A stretch of 64,000 nt of DNA from Verrucomicrobiota bacterium (lineage in GTDB: Bacteria > Verrucomicrobiota > Verrucomicrobiia > Chthoniobacterales > Terrimicrobiaceae), in contig JAPLTG010000009.1 of assembly GCA_026398255.1 (NCBI GenBank), positions 28,098-92,097 on the forward strand, written 5' to 3'. Shown here in pieces: positions 33,478 through 42,795 of the stretch. Position numbers and translations under genes: made by a program. Numbering within the stretch: position 1 is the stretch's first letter; each line of letters opens with the position of its first letter. Under the pieces are notes generated by a model. The model worked only from the letters and a program-made list of their open reading frames with translations. It was not told the origin of the DNA and searched no databases.

Positions 33478-36400
33478 GTGATTAGAAACTACACAACAGT
33501 TGCTGATTTTGCGTTGGACAAGTCAACACTGGCAGGTGACTCGGGCTCGGACACCTTGGGCTTTACGGCCGCAGTTGTTTTTAACGATTCAACTCTCGAA
33601 GGAATGGCCGCTGCTACGGTCAATGGCAACACCAAGATTGAGGTTTTAACACTCTCCGATGCGGTCGGCAACCAAGTGACTTTGGGCGGCAATGCCTCGC
33701 TGTCGGGTTTTCAAACGGTTTTTGGCGGGGCGAGTGCCGACCGGATCATTGCGTCCGATTTTCCGTTGGGGTTTGGGGTTTCGATTTTCGGGGGTGACGG
33801 AAACGACACTTTAGCCGGAGGAAACGGAGCCGACCGACTAGATGGTGCGGATGGCGATGACAGCTTGTCAGGCGGTAACGGCAATAACACCTTGGATGGC
33901 GGCATTGGAGTCGACACCATGGTAGGAGGCACTGGCAACGATTCCATCGTAGTGGATGACCTGCTGGACTCCGTGGTTGGCGGAACCGGAACCGATACTG
34001 TTCTTGCCAATGTGAATAGCTATGTTTTGGGTAGCACAAGTGCGGTCGAATGGCTTATTGCCGGTTCGGGCGTAACTAACCTTACTGGAAACGCTTCCGC
34101 AAACACTTTAGTGGGTTCGTCTGGCAACGACACGCTTGATGGCGGAGACGGCAATGACAGCCTTTTTGGAGGAACTGGAACCGATACCTTGATCGGCGGT
34201 AATGGCAATGACGCCATCGCTGTTGATAATTTAAATGACTCGGTTAGCGGGGGTTCCGGAACCGACAGCGTCATCGCCAATGTTAACAGCTATGTCTTGA
34301 CGGCATCCAGCTCTGTGGAGTGGCTTATTGCCGGAACGGGTATTACCACCCTTTCCGGAAATGCCGACGCTAACACAATCGTTGGAGGGAACTCCTCAGA
34401 CAGCTTGGTTGGCGGCGGTGGCGGAGACAGCTTGTCAGGCGGTAACGGCAATAACATCTTGGATGGCGGCATTGGAGTCGATACCGTGGTTGGCGGAACC
34501 GGCAACGATTCCATCGTGGTGGATGACCTGCTGGACTCCGTGGTTGGCGGAACCGGCACAGATACTGTTCTTGCCAATGTTAATAGCTATGTTTTGGGTA
34601 GCACAAGTGCGGTCGAATGGCTTATTGCCGGTTCGGGCGTAACTAACCTTACTGGAAACGCTTCCGCAAACACTTTAGTGGGTTCGTCTGGCAACGACAC
34701 GCTTGATGGCGGCGGTTCGAACGACAGTCTGTTCGGCGGCGCGGGTGATGATTACTATATCGTCGATGTTACAAACGATAATGTTAACGACTCGTCTGGA
34801 ACGGATTCGGTTTTAGCCAAAGTCACCGGATACACTCTGGCTGCAACCGCTGATTGGCTTATTCTCGACACCGCTATCGCTGCGGGAACTGGCAACGCTC
34901 TCGCCAACACGCTTCTTGGCAATTCGGTCGCCAACTCTTTGGATGGCGGCGCAGGCGCCGACAGTATCGCCGGCGGAGACGGCAATGACTCCTTAGCGGG
35001 AGGAGCAGGCAACGACACGCTCTTGGGCGAAGGTGATAATGACACCCTCAATGGCGGTGAGGGCAACGACTCCCTCGTAGGCAGCACGGGCGACGATTAT
35101 TACATCATTGATTCGTCTTTAGATGTGATCAGCGATGGCACGGGAGAGGATTCCGTTCTGGTTCAATTCACCGGTTACACGCTGACCACAGACGCCGACT
35201 GGCTGATTCTGGATTCCATGTCCTCGATTGTCTCCGGAGTTGGCAACGCAGCCGCCAATACCCTCCTTGGCAATTCGGTTGCCAACACGCTCGATGGCGG
35301 TGACGCTGCCGACAGCCTCGAAGGTGCGGCAGACAACGACACGCTTTTGGGCGGTGCGGGCAACGACACGCTCTCCGGCGGAGACGGCGCGGACAGCCTC
35401 GTTGGCGGCGACGGCAACGACTCGATGGCCGGCGGCGCGGGCAATGATTACTTTATTATTAATTCCACAACAGATGTGGTTAGTGACTCTGCGGGCGTTG
35501 ACTCGGTCTTTGCTACTATCACCGGCTACACATTGGGTCTTGGGGCTGATTGGCTCATATTGGATTCCCCCGTCGCCTCAGGAGCCGGGAACTCCATAGA
35601 TAACACTATAGTTGGAAACGCTATAGCAAACACACTCTTCGGGGCTGAAGGAAATGACAGCATTACCGGGGGTGGTGGCAACGACTCCATGATTGGAGGC
35701 GCGGGTGATGATTACTACATTGTAGACTCAACATTGGATGGAGTCTATGAGGATGGTTCATCAGGAATAGATTCCATTCTTGCCCAAGTAACCAACTTTT
35801 CTCTTAATAGTAATACGGAGTGGCTCATCTTAGATTCCACAATTGCAGTTGGAACTGGAAACTCCATTGATAACACTCTCATCGGCAACTCGGTTGCAAA
35901 CACGCTTGCAGGGGGTCTCGGCAACGACAGTATCTTGGGCGATGCAGGCAATGATTCTATCACTGGAGGCGATGATAACGACACTATTACTGGGGGTGCC
36001 GGCGATGATACACTCGTTGGCGGCACTGGAAATGACTCTCTATTGGGTGGCGCGGGAAACGATTACTACTTTGTGGACACAAGTTCGGATTCTGTCGTTG
36101 AAATAGCATCCGAGGGCGTCGACTCAATACTTTCGAGTTTTAATGGGTATACTTTAGCTGAAAATGTCGATTGGTTGATTTTTGATTCAACAATCAGTGC
36201 CGGAACAGGAAATTCGCTAGCAAATACAATTATCGGAAATTCATTTGGCAATACTTTGGATGGGGGAACCGGTGCCGACAGCATGGTCGGAGGAAATGGA
36301 AATGATTACTATGTTGTGGATAATCTTGGGGATGTTGTTTTGGAATCCTCATTGGGAGGAAATTCGGATACGATTTTTATTAATATCAACGGCTATGTCG

Positions 36401-37716
36401 TTCCATCCCATATTGAGAATATTACCTTTGGAGAATCGATTACTGAGGAGACCGGAAATTCCCTCAACAATATCCTTGTTGGCAATTCGTTGAACAATTC
36501 TTTGGATGGCGCAGCTGGAGCTGACACCCTCATCGGCGGCGATGGAAATGATTTTTATATTGTCGATAATGTTAGGGATGTCGCTACAGAGTTGAACGGC
36601 GCTTCATCGGGCACGGACAGCGTTCGGTCAAATATAGGTTACTACGCTCTCGGTAATAATATTGAATATCTCACCCTCGGGACCGGCGCGGTTACAGGAG
36701 CAGGCAACTCTTTAGACAACACATTGATAGGAAACTCCGGCCCCTATAATTCGCTTTTTGGTGGAGCGGGACAGGATTGGCTGGATGGATCCATTCAAAG
36801 CAGCGGAAAAAACACGCTCAACGGGGGCACTGGATCCGATACCATGATCGGAAGTGCCCAAAACGACTGGTTTGTGATTGATCATGCGGGCGATAGCATT
36901 GTTGGAGGAGGGGGCACAGATGGCATCATTTCCGAGCTATCGAGTTATGTCTTGCAAGATGGCTTCCGCTCCTTGGCTTTAGGAAATGGAGCTATAAGTG
37001 GCACTGGCAACGCGGCCAACAACTCCCTTACCGGCAATTCCCTAAACAATACACTGAATGGCGGAGTCGGAGCCGATACTCTGATGGGAGGGATCGGCAT
37101 TGATTACTACTACATCAACAGTATCGACGATGTGGTGATCGAATCGGCTGGCTACGGCACAGATACAATTGAAGTCAGCGGGATTACCTCTTACACATTG
37201 GCCGCTAATACCGAGAAACTTGTGCTCGGGGCAGGGGCTGTTAATGGAACAGGCAATTCCCTCAACAATACTCTTACTGGAAACGCCAGTAACAACTCCC
37301 TTTTCGGCGGTGCCGGCAAAGACTCGATCTCGGGCGGAGATGGAAATGATACTCTTGTGGGCGCCAACAGTTCCGTAAGAGGGGAAATTGATACCCTGAC
37401 AGGAGGCTCTGGCGCCGATTTATTCGTTCTGGGAAATAGCTCAGGCATCTTCTATAATGATGCCTACAACTCCCAAACTGGAACGACAGATTACGCTTTG
37501 ATTACCGACTTCAACACCGGGGCAGACAGCCTCCAACTGAAGTCGGGAACTTATTATTTAGGGGCAGCTTCGGGCGGCTATCAGAACCTCTTCTACGACA
37601 CCATAAAAACAACCTATCAAGACGAGGTCATCGCCAGATTTCAAGGAACGGCATTTGCCACCACTTCCTTCAGTAATACCTCCGGTCTTGCTGGCTTGAG
37701 TGTGACCTGGGTCTGA
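33478..37716 (+). CDS. Large RTX-like calcium-binding repeat protein
   Basis: A 1,412-residue acidic protein consisting of about twelve tandem modules, each about 80-115 residues, with the scheme NDYYIVDxxxDxVxE / GTDSVxAxVxxYTL / EWLIL / GTGNSLxNTLIGNSxANTLDGG and GGxGNDSL nonapeptides, which are the calcium-binding RTX beta-roll repeats. The first 90 residues are Thr/Val-rich without a signal peptide. The C-terminal 70 residues (ADSLQLKSGTYYLGAASGGY and DEVIARFQGTAF) resemble the end domain of cyanobacterial-type RTX proteins exported by type I secretion. There is no type I transporter nearby. The start is a GTG at 33478 with no clear Shine-Dalgarno. The gene is AT-richer than its neighbours, especially around 36.0-36.7 kb, suggesting different ancestry. 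Confidence 0.85.
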   Translation: MIRNYTTVADFALDKSTLAGDSGSDTLGFTAAVVFNDSTLEGMAAATVNGNTKIEVLTLSDAVGNQVTLGGNASLSGFQTVFGGASADRIIASDFPLGFGVSIFGGDGNDTLAGGNGADRLDGADGDDSLSGGNGNNTLDGGIGVDTMVGGTGNDSIVVDDLLDSVVGGTGTDTVLANVNSYVLGSTSAVEWLIAGSGVTNLTGNASANTLVGSSGNDTLDGGDGNDSLFGGTGTDTLIGGNGNDAIAVDNLNDSVSGGSGTDSVIANVNSYVLTASSSVEWLIAGTGITTLSGNADANTIVGGNSSDSLVGGGGGDSLSGGNGNNILDGGIGVDTVVGGTGNDSIVVDDLLDSVVGGTGTDTVLANVNSYVLGSTSAVEWLIAGSGVTNLTGNASANTLVGSSGNDTLDGGGSNDSLFGGAGDDYYIVDVTNDNVNDSSGTDSVLAKVTGYTLAATADWLILDTAIAAGTGNALANTLLGNSVANSLDGGAGADSIAGGDGNDSLAGGAGNDTLLGEGDNDTLNGGEGNDSLVGSTGDDYYIIDSSLDVISDGTGEDSVLVQFTGYTLTTDADWLILDSMSSIVSGVGNAAANTLLGNSVANTLDGGDAADSLEGAADNDTLLGGAGNDTLSGGDGADSLVGGDGNDSMAGGAGNDYFIINSTTDVVSDSAGVDSVFATITGYTLGLGADWLILDSPVASGAGNSIDNTIVGNAIANTLFGAEGNDSITGGGGNDSMIGGAGDDYYIVDSTLDGVYEDGSSGIDSILAQVTNFSLNSNTEWLILDSTIAVGTGNSIDNTLIGNSVANTLAGGLGNDSILGDAGNDSITGGDDNDTITGGAGDDTLVGGTGNDSLLGGAGNDYYFVDTSSDSVVEIASEGVDSILSSFNGYTLAENVDWLIFDSTISAGTGNSLANTIIGNSFGNTLDGGTGADSMVGGNGNDYYVVDNLGDVVLESSLGGNSDTIFININGYVVPSHIENITFGESITEETGNSLNNILVGNSLNNSLDGAAGADTLIGGDGNDFYIVDNVRDVATELNGASSGTDSVRSNIGYYALGNNIEYLTLGTGAVTGAGNSLDNTLIGNSGPYNSLFGGAGQDWLDGSIQSSGKNTLNGGTGSDTMIGSAQNDWFVIDHAGDSIVGGGGTDGIISELSSYVLQDGFRSLALGNGAISGTGNAANNSLTGNSLNNTLNGGVGADTLMGGIGIDYYYINSIDDVVIESAGYGTDTIEVSGITSYTLAANTEKLVLGAGAVNGTGNSLNNTLTGNASNNSLFGGAGKDSISGGDGNDTLVGANSSVRGEIDTLTGGSGADLFVLGNSSGIFYNDAYNSQTGTTDYALITDFNTGADSLQLKSGTYYLGAASGGYQNLFYDTIKTTYQDEVIARFQGTAFATTSFSNTSGLAGLSVTWV
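33861..34145 (+). repeat. Internal direct repeat copy 1 in RTX-like gene
   Basis: A 285-base stretch that recurs, nearly identical, at 34428-34712 (offset 567 bases, exactly 189 codons). It encodes the module running from GGNGNNTLDGGIGVDTM through TNLTGNASANTLVGSS. Almost all differences are silent or third-position changes, so the copies are much closer to each other than to the other ten modules, which indicates recent duplication or gene conversion inside the gene. Confidence 0.85.
34428..34712 (+). repeat. Internal direct repeat copy 2 in RTX-like gene
   Basis: Second copy of the 285-base repeat of 33861-34145, in the same frame. The intervening module (34146-34427) is a diverged version of the same unit, so the layout is A-B-A', as expected from duplication of a two-module block or conversion between non-adjacent modules. 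This region is also a likely assembly trouble spot. Confidence 0.85.
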
Positions 37717-37750
37717 GGTAATCAAAAATTCCTATTCCTATTTTTCGGTT

Positions 37751-37766
37751 CGCCAAATTATTGGCG
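37751..37766. other. Short palindrome between RTX-like gene and aroC
   Basis: CGCCAAATTATTGGCG is an inverted repeat with 6-bp arms (CGCCAA/TTGGCG) and a 4-base loop, placed 35 bases after the RTX-like stop and 37 bases before aroC. It is not followed by a T-run, so an operator is as plausible as a weak terminator. Nothing else is recognisable in this 86-base gap. Confidence 0.35.
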
Positions 37767-37802
37767 TGATCCCCTCGGCGGGTTCTGTTTTTTTCAATCC
37801 AC

Positions 37803-38894
37803 ATGGCCAGCACTTTTGGGACTCTTTTTCGTATTTCGACCTGGGGGGAATCGCATGGCGGCGGCGTGGGCGTTGTCATTGATGGTTGCCCGCCGCGACT
37901 AACACTCTCCGAGGAGGACATTCAACCGGATCTCGATCGCCGGCGTCCTGGGCAGAGCGATATCGTCACGCCGCGCAAGGAGGCGGACACCTGCAAAATT
38001 CTCTCTGGCGTTTTTCGCGGTGTCACGCTTGGCACGCCGATCTCGATCATGGTGCCGAATACCGACGCGCGGCCCGAAGCCTACACGGAAATGGAAACCC
38101 ATTTCCGCCCGTCGCACGCGGATTTCACCTACCAATCGAAATACGGCGTTCGCAACTGGGAAGGCGGCGGGCGCTCCTCCGCACGCGAGACGATTGGCCG
38201 AGTGGCGGCTGCGGCCGTTGCGAAAAAAATCCTCCGCGCCCTCTTTCCCGACATCGAAATCCTCGCTTGGGTGTCCCGCATCCACGACATCGAATCCCGC
38301 GTCGATGCGAACTCGGTGACCCTCGACGCCATCGAATCCAATGCCGTGCGCTGCCCCGACCAGGCCGCCGCCGAAGCGATGATCGCCCGCATCAAAAAAA
38401 TCCGCAGCGAGGGAAATAGCGTCGGCGGATTGATCGATGCCGCCGTTCGCGGAATGCCTGTCGGGCTTGGCGAGCCTGTGTTCGACCGCCTCGAGGCCGA
38501 TCTCGGCAAGGCCATGCTGAGTCTGCCCGCCACGAAAGGCTTTGAAGTCGGCTCCGGCTTTGCGGGAACTCTCCTCACCGGCGCAGAGCACAACGACCCC
38601 TTCGAAATCCGCGACGGTCGCGTTCACACAAAAACCAACCACTCCGGCGGCGTGCAAGGCGGTATCAGCAATGGCGAGCCGCTGACCTTCCGCGTGGCCT
38701 TCAAACCCACCGCGACCATCTCCAAGGCACAATCGACCGTCACGGTCGAAGGCTCCGAATCCACTCTCTCCGCACGTGGGCGTCACGATCCCTGCGTCCT
38801 GCCACGGGCCGTGGTGATGGTTGAGGCGATGACCGCCCTCGTTCTCGTCGATCACGCCCTCCGCCAGCGCGCGCAGGATTGCCTTCCTAGGTAA
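37803..38894 (+). CDS. aroC: Chorismate synthase
   Basis: A 363-residue FMN-dependent chorismate synthase, last step of the shikimate pathway (EPSP to chorismate). The start [20 protein letters not shown] carries the first family signature GESHG; further pieces are [64 protein letters not shown], and [20 protein letters not shown] (Gly-rich flavin site). Length is normal. It opens a group with the downstream membrane protein (4-base gap) and gatB, which overlap one another. No other aro gene is in the window. Confidence 0.96.
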   Translation: MASTFGTLFRISTWGESHGGGVGVVIDGCPPRLTLSEEDIQPDLDRRRPGQSDIVTPRKEADTCKILSGVFRGVTLGTPISIMVPNTDARPEAYTEMETHFRPSHADFTYQSKYGVRNWEGGGRSSARETIGRVAAAAVAKKILRALFPDIEILAWVSRIHDIESRVDANSVTLDAIESNAVRCPDQAAAEAMIARIKKIRSEGNSVGGLIDAAVRGMPVGLGEPVFDRLEADLGKAMLSLPATKGFEVGSGFAGTLLTGAEHNDPFEIRDGRVHTKTNHSGGVQGGISNGEPLTFRVAFKPTATISKAQSTVTVEGSESTLSARGRHDPCVLPRAVVMVEAMTALVLVDHALRQRAQDCLPR

Positions 38895-38898
38895 GCCG

Positions 38899-39747
38899 GT
38901 GAGTTCCGATCTCTCCTCGCCTTTCTGGCAAAACACGATCCTCTACTTGGCTGGATTGTTTCTCCTTTGGGAAATTTTCGGCGGCTGGCGACGCGGTGTG
39001 ATTCGCGCCGGCCTGCACTTCGGCGCCTTTGTCGCCTCTGGATTTCTGGGCCTCCTCGCAGGCAAGACCACGGCCGCCATCCTCGGAGTCGTCATGCCCG
39101 GATTCTCCCTTTTCGCAGGCTTACTCGCGGGGTCTGTCGTTACTCTCCTCGTTCTCGGAACCTGCCTGTTTTTGAGCACGATTGTTTTTAAGCGAACCCA
39201 CCAGCAACCACCCGGCTTGGTGCGCTGGCTTTTCGGAATGGGTGGTGCGTTTTTTGGAATTCTCACGGGCTTGTTCATTCTCTGGGGCACCGTGTCGATC
39301 ATTCGCTCCGCAGGAGCCATCGCCCAGACCGCAGCCAAAAGTTCAGCAACCTCGCGCTCCCTTATCGCCATCAAGGAGTCCCTCGAAAAAGGTCCGCTCG
39401 GCAGCGTGGTGAAGTCCATCGACATTCTCCCCACCGAGACCTACGACCGCATGGCTCGGCTGGGCGAATTATCCAAAGACAGCGACGCGATGATGCGCTT
39501 TCTAGATGATCCCGGGGTCCAAAAACTCCTCGCCCACCCGCGCGTTCAGGCCCTCATGGACGATCACGAGCTCATCCAAGCCGCTGAGACAAAAAATTTC
39601 CTAGTCATCCTGCAGAACCGATCGGTCATGAATGCCATCACCGACCCCTCCGTTCAAAAGCTTGTGACCGAACTCGACCTCGAAAAAGCGCTCGATCGCG
39701 CCGTCGCTACAAAACAGAATCCCGAATCTTCCAAAAAGAAACCATGA
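38899..39747 (+). CDS. CvpA-like inner-membrane protein
   Basis: A 282-residue protein read from GTG 38899, 4 bases after aroC. Residues about 12-30, 35-55, 62-85 and 105-130 are four predicted transmembrane helices (for example LFLLWEIFGGWRRGVIRAGL and FAGLLAGSVVTLLVLGTCL), an arrangement resembling the CvpA family. The rest is a soluble helical region (DDPGVQKLLAHPRVQALMDD) with repeated short motifs and a Lys-rich C-terminus. Function is unknown; CvpA-type proteins are needed for cell-envelope integrity in some bacteria. Its stop overlaps the gatB start by 4 bases, so translation is coupled. Confidence 0.7.
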   Translation: MSSDLSSPFWQNTILYLAGLFLLWEIFGGWRRGVIRAGLHFGAFVASGFLGLLAGKTTAAILGVVMPGFSLFAGLLAGSVVTLLVLGTCLFLSTIVFKRTHQQPPGLVRWLFGMGGAFFGILTGLFILWGTVSIIRSAGAIAQTAAKSSATSRSLIAIKESLEKGPLGSVVKSIDILPTETYDRMARLGELSKDSDAMMRFLDDPGVQKLLAHPRVQALMDDHELIQAAETKNFLVILQNRSVMNAITDPSVQKLVTELDLEKALDRAVATKQNPESSKKKP

Positions 39748-41198
39748 CCGAATACATCGCCACCATCGGCCTCGAAGTCCATGTCCAGCTCAAGACCCGC
39801 AGCAAAATGTTCTGCTCCTGCGCGGTTGAATACGGCGCCGAGCCGAACACCAATGTCTGCCCCGTCTGCCTCGGAATGCCCGGCGCGTTGCCGGTGATGA
39901 ACGAGGAGGCGCTCAAACTCACCGCGCTCGCCGGCCTCATGCTCGGCTGCGAGATCGGCCCGGTCTGCAAGTTCGACCGAAAAAATTATTTCTACCCCGA
40001 CATGCCGAAGAACTACCAGATCAGCCAATATGATCTGCCCCTCTGCCTCGGCGGTGCCGTCCCGCTCCACGATCTCGCCTATCCGAAGGACGCCCAGAAA
40101 ACCATCGCCACGAAGGACAAAAAAGCCCGCCTCACCCGCATCCACCTCGAGGAGGATGTCGCGAAGAGTTTCCACATGGAAACCGCGACCGGCATCGACT
40201 TCAACCGCGCCGGCACGCCGCTGATGGAGATCGTCGGAGAGGCCGACATCGCCTCGCCCGAGGAGGCCTTTGCGTATCTCACCGTTCTCCAGCAAGTGAT
40301 GATCTACGGCGGCATCAGCGACGCCGACATGGAAAAAGGTCAACTCCGCTGCGATGTGAATGTCTCCGTCCGCCCCGTCGGCACCGAGAAATTCGGCACT
40401 AAGATCGAGGTGAAAAATCTTAACTCCATCTCCGGAGTTCGCCGCGCCCTTGCTTTTGAAATTCCGCGCCAGATCGAAGCCCTGCGCGGCGGCGCGGTTC
40501 TCCAGCAGGAAACCCGCCGTTGGGACGACACCCGCGGCGAGACCACCCTCATGCGCATCAAGGAAAGCGCGCATGACTACCGCTACTTCCCCGACCCCGA
40601 TCTCCTACCGGTCAAAACCGCCTCGCTCGTCGAAGCCGCCCGCGCCCGCAAGCCCGAGTTGCCCTGGGAAAAACGTGCACGCTTCGTCGCCGACTTCGGC
40701 GTGAGCGACTACGACGCCGCCGTGCTCGCGAACGACCTTGCGCTCGCTTCGTATTTTGAGACGGCCGCAAAGGGCGCGAAGAAACCCAAGAATGTCGCGA
40801 ACTGGATTCTCAACGACCTCCAGAGCGCGCTCGGCGCTACCTCTCTCGCCATCACCGACTGCCCCGTCTCCCCGCACGCGCTCGATGAACTTGTGAACCT
40901 CATCGACTCCGGCGCGATCAATTCCAAACAGGGCAAGGAAGTCTTCGCCGAGATGTTCGCCAGCAGAAAACCCGCCGCGGTGATCGTTGAGGAAAAGGGT
41001 CTGAAACAGGAAAGCGATACCGGAGCCATCGAGGTGTTTGTGGACCAAGTCATCGCCGCCAACCCCGGCCCCGCCGCTGATTTCAAGGCCGGCAAAGTCT
41101 CGGCTCTGAATTTCCTCAAAGGCCAGGTGATGAAACTCTCCAAGGGCAAAGCCAACCCCGCCCTCGCCGGGGAGATTTTGGAGAAGAAACTCTCGTGA
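39744..41198 (+). CDS. gatB: Asp/Glu-tRNA(Asn/Gln) amidotransferase subunit B
   Basis: A 484-residue GatB, the kinase and amidation subunit that converts Glu-tRNA(Gln) or Asp-tRNA(Asn). Hallmarks: IGLEVHVQLKTRSKMFC, the zinc-binding Cys pairs C-S-C and C-P-V-C early on, GMPGALPVMNEEAL, DRKNYFYPDMPKNYQISQ, DFNRAGTPLMEIVGE, ADMEKGQLRCDVNVSVRP, KNLNSISGVRRAL and the helical tail with VEEKGLKQESDTGAIEVFVD. Length is normal. GatA and GatC are not in the window. It overlaps the CvpA-like gene by 4 bases. Confidence 0.97.
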   Translation: MTEYIATIGLEVHVQLKTRSKMFCSCAVEYGAEPNTNVCPVCLGMPGALPVMNEEALKLTALAGLMLGCEIGPVCKFDRKNYFYPDMPKNYQISQYDLPLCLGGAVPLHDLAYPKDAQKTIATKDKKARLTRIHLEEDVAKSFHMETATGIDFNRAGTPLMEIVGEADIASPEEAFAYLTVLQQVMIYGGISDADMEKGQLRCDVNVSVRPVGTEKFGTKIEVKNLNSISGVRRALAFEIPRQIEALRGGAVLQQETRRWDDTRGETTLMRIKESAHDYRYFPDPDLLPVKTASLVEAARARKPELPWEKRARFVADFGVSDYDAAVLANDLALASYFETAAKGAKKPKNVANWILNDLQSALGATSLAITDCPVSPHALDELVNLIDSGAINSKQGKEVFAEMFASRKPAAVIVEEKGLKQESDTGAIEVFVDQVIAANPGPAADFKAGKVSALNFLKGQVMKLSKGKANPALAGEILEKKLS

Positions 41199-41221
41199 GC
41201 CAACCCGGCTCCGGCCGCTGA

Positions 41222-41857
41222 ATGCTCGAGCAATGGACCGAGTGGATGCGCCAGTCGATGGCGTGGATCGAGCAAACCGGACCGGTCGGCTGGGTGTGGT
41301 TCGTCGTTCTCTACACGCTCTCGTGCGTCCTCTTTCTCCCCGGCTCGGTGCTGAGCGTCGGCGCGGGGGCCGTTTATGGATTCTGGGGAGGCACCGCGCT
41401 GGTCTCGCTCGCCTCGGTCGCCGGCGCGCTGGCGAATTTCGTTTCCGCCCGGTTTCTCCTACGCGGCTTGATGGAACGCCGGTTCGCGGGCAGTAAAAAA
41501 TTCCAAGCCCTTAACCATGTCGCAGTGAAAGACGCCTGGCGCATGGTCATCCTCACACGCCTCTCCCCCATCCTGCCGCACAGCCTGGTGAGCTGCGCCT
41601 TCGGCCTCTCTCGCATCCGCTCTTGGCGATTCCTACTCGCCTCGTGGATTGGTTTTTTTCCGATCAGCGCAGCGTATTCCTACAGCGGCTCTGTTTTGGG
41701 AAAAGCCACGAAAGCCGGTCTTCATCAAGGCTCCTGGGCTTGGGCCGTTTACGCTCTGGAGATTGGCTTAACGATTGCAGTGACGTGGTGGATCACCCAC
41801 GCCGCTCATCGTGCTCTGAAGTCCGTCGCGCCGGATGTCGTGGATGGCGACAAGTAA
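41222..41857 (+). CDS. TVP38/TMEM64 (DedA-like) membrane protein
   Basis: A 211-residue inner-membrane protein of the VTT/SNARE-associated superfamily. Residues 20-60 have LYTLSCVLFLPGSVLSVGAG and AVYGFWGGTALVSLASVAGA helices, followed by the conserved re-entrant segment with GALANFVSARFLLRG, then ILTRLSPILPHSLVSCAFGL and SWIGFFPISAAYSYSGSVLG, all typical. Members are linked to lipid scrambling or undecaprenyl-phosphate recycling. It starts 23 bases after gatB. Its last 52 bases overlap the tail of the convergent polysaccharide deacetylase gene. Confidence 0.87.
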   Translation: MLEQWTEWMRQSMAWIEQTGPVGWVWFVVLYTLSCVLFLPGSVLSVGAGAVYGFWGGTALVSLASVAGALANFVSARFLLRGLMERRFAGSKKFQALNHVAVKDAWRMVILTRLSPILPHSLVSCAFGLSRIRSWRFLLASWIGFFPISAAYSYSGSVLGKATKAGLHQGSWAWAVYALEIGLTIAVTWWITHAAHRALKSVAPDVVDGDK

Positions 41858-42741
41858 ACCTGCGGCGAGGGAGCGGCAGCGGGGGCGGGCTGGTAAGGAG
41901 TAGGATTCGTCGGTGGAGGAACGCCCGGTCCGCTCGGGCGATCCAATGCAATCAACTCCGAGACCGTCACGAACTGGTGGCCCTTCGAGAGAAGTCCATC
42001 CAGCACGGCGGGCATGGCGTCGATGGTGGAGGGGTGGATGTCATGGGCGAGCACGATCGAACCCGACTTGGTATTTTGAAGAATGTGGTTCGAGACATGC
42101 GAGGCTTTTCGGATTTTCCAGTCTTGAGGATCCACCGACCACATGACGACGGTGAGGCCGAACTCTTCGTTGAGGCGTTTATTGACGAGGGCGTTCGTCG
42201 CTCCGTAGGGCGGACGGATCGTCGTGGGACGGGCACCGCAACTTTGCACAATCGCATCGTTGGTTTTGGTGATTTCCTCGGTCAACTTCGCGGAGCTGCA
42301 CTTGTTGAGGGCCGGGTGGGTGTAGGTGTGATGACCGATCTCATGGCCCTCCGCGACCATCCGCTGCATGATTTCGGGATACTGCACCACATTCTGGCCG
42401 ATCACATAGAAGGTGGCCTTGACGCCGCGCTCTTTCAGCATGTCGAGCAGGCGGGTGGTGTGTTTGGGGTGCGGGCCGTCATCGAAAGTCAACGCGATGC
42501 TCGTGCCCTCAACATTGCAACTGTTGTAGGTGGGCTTGCGCGGTGCGGGCGGAGCAGGAATTGCCACCGCTGAAGGTTGATTCAAGGGAGGGGCGGCTGA
42601 GGGGGCGGTCGGGTTAGGGAACACAGCGGGAGGCAAACCCTCATCGGGCCTGGCGGGAAGTTGGGCTTTGGCGGTGGCCATGCCGGGCCAAAGCAAAAAT
42701 GCGAAAGCCACAGCCAAGAAGGAACGGATCGTTTGGTTCAT
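41806..42741 (-). CDS. Polysaccharide deacetylase (NodB domain), exported
   Basis: A 311-residue protein with a signal peptide (SFLAVAFAFLLWPGMATA), a Pro/Ala-rich spacer and a NodB-type carbohydrate esterase 4 domain at about residues 80-260. Motifs: ALTFDDGPHPKHTTRLLDML (TFDDG), EIGHHTYTHPALNK (H[ST]xxH), RPPYGATNALVNKRL, VVMWSVDPQDWKI and SIVLAHDIHPSTIDAMPAVL. The enzyme would deacetylate N-acetylhexosamines of peptidoglycan or exopolysaccharide in a metal-dependent way. The C-terminus is Pro-rich and overlaps the TVP38-family gene by 52 bases. It lies 54 bases downstream of pyrC on the same strand. Confidence 0.9.
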   Translation of the reverse strand: MNQTIRSFLAVAFAFLLWPGMATAKAQLPARPDEGLPPAVFPNPTAPSAAPPLNQPSAVAIPAPPAPRKPTYNSCNVEGTSIALTFDDGPHPKHTTRLLDMLKERGVKATFYVIGQNVVQYPEIMQRMVAEGHEIGHHTYTHPALNKCSSAKLTEEITKTNDAIVQSCGARPTTIRPPYGATNALVNKRLNEEFGLTVVMWSVDPQDWKIRKASHVSNHILQNTKSGSIVLAHDIHPSTIDAMPAVLDGLLSKGHQFVTVSELIALDRPSGPGVPPPTNPTPYQPAPAAAPSPQVYLSPSTTSGATDFRAR

Positions 42742-42795
42742 TCGGTGAAAGGTTCGAAAAAAGATGGCGTCTGAAAGTCGGAAAGTAAAACCCGA

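Noticed and set aside
33741..37700. Long minus-strand frames (Pro/Ser-rich) opposite the RTX-like gene
   Set aside because: They follow from the Gly/Asp codon repeats on the plus strand and carry no start context or motifs.
37899..38936. A 345-codon minus-strand frame
   Set aside because: Antisense to aroC, which has clear chorismate synthase motifs.
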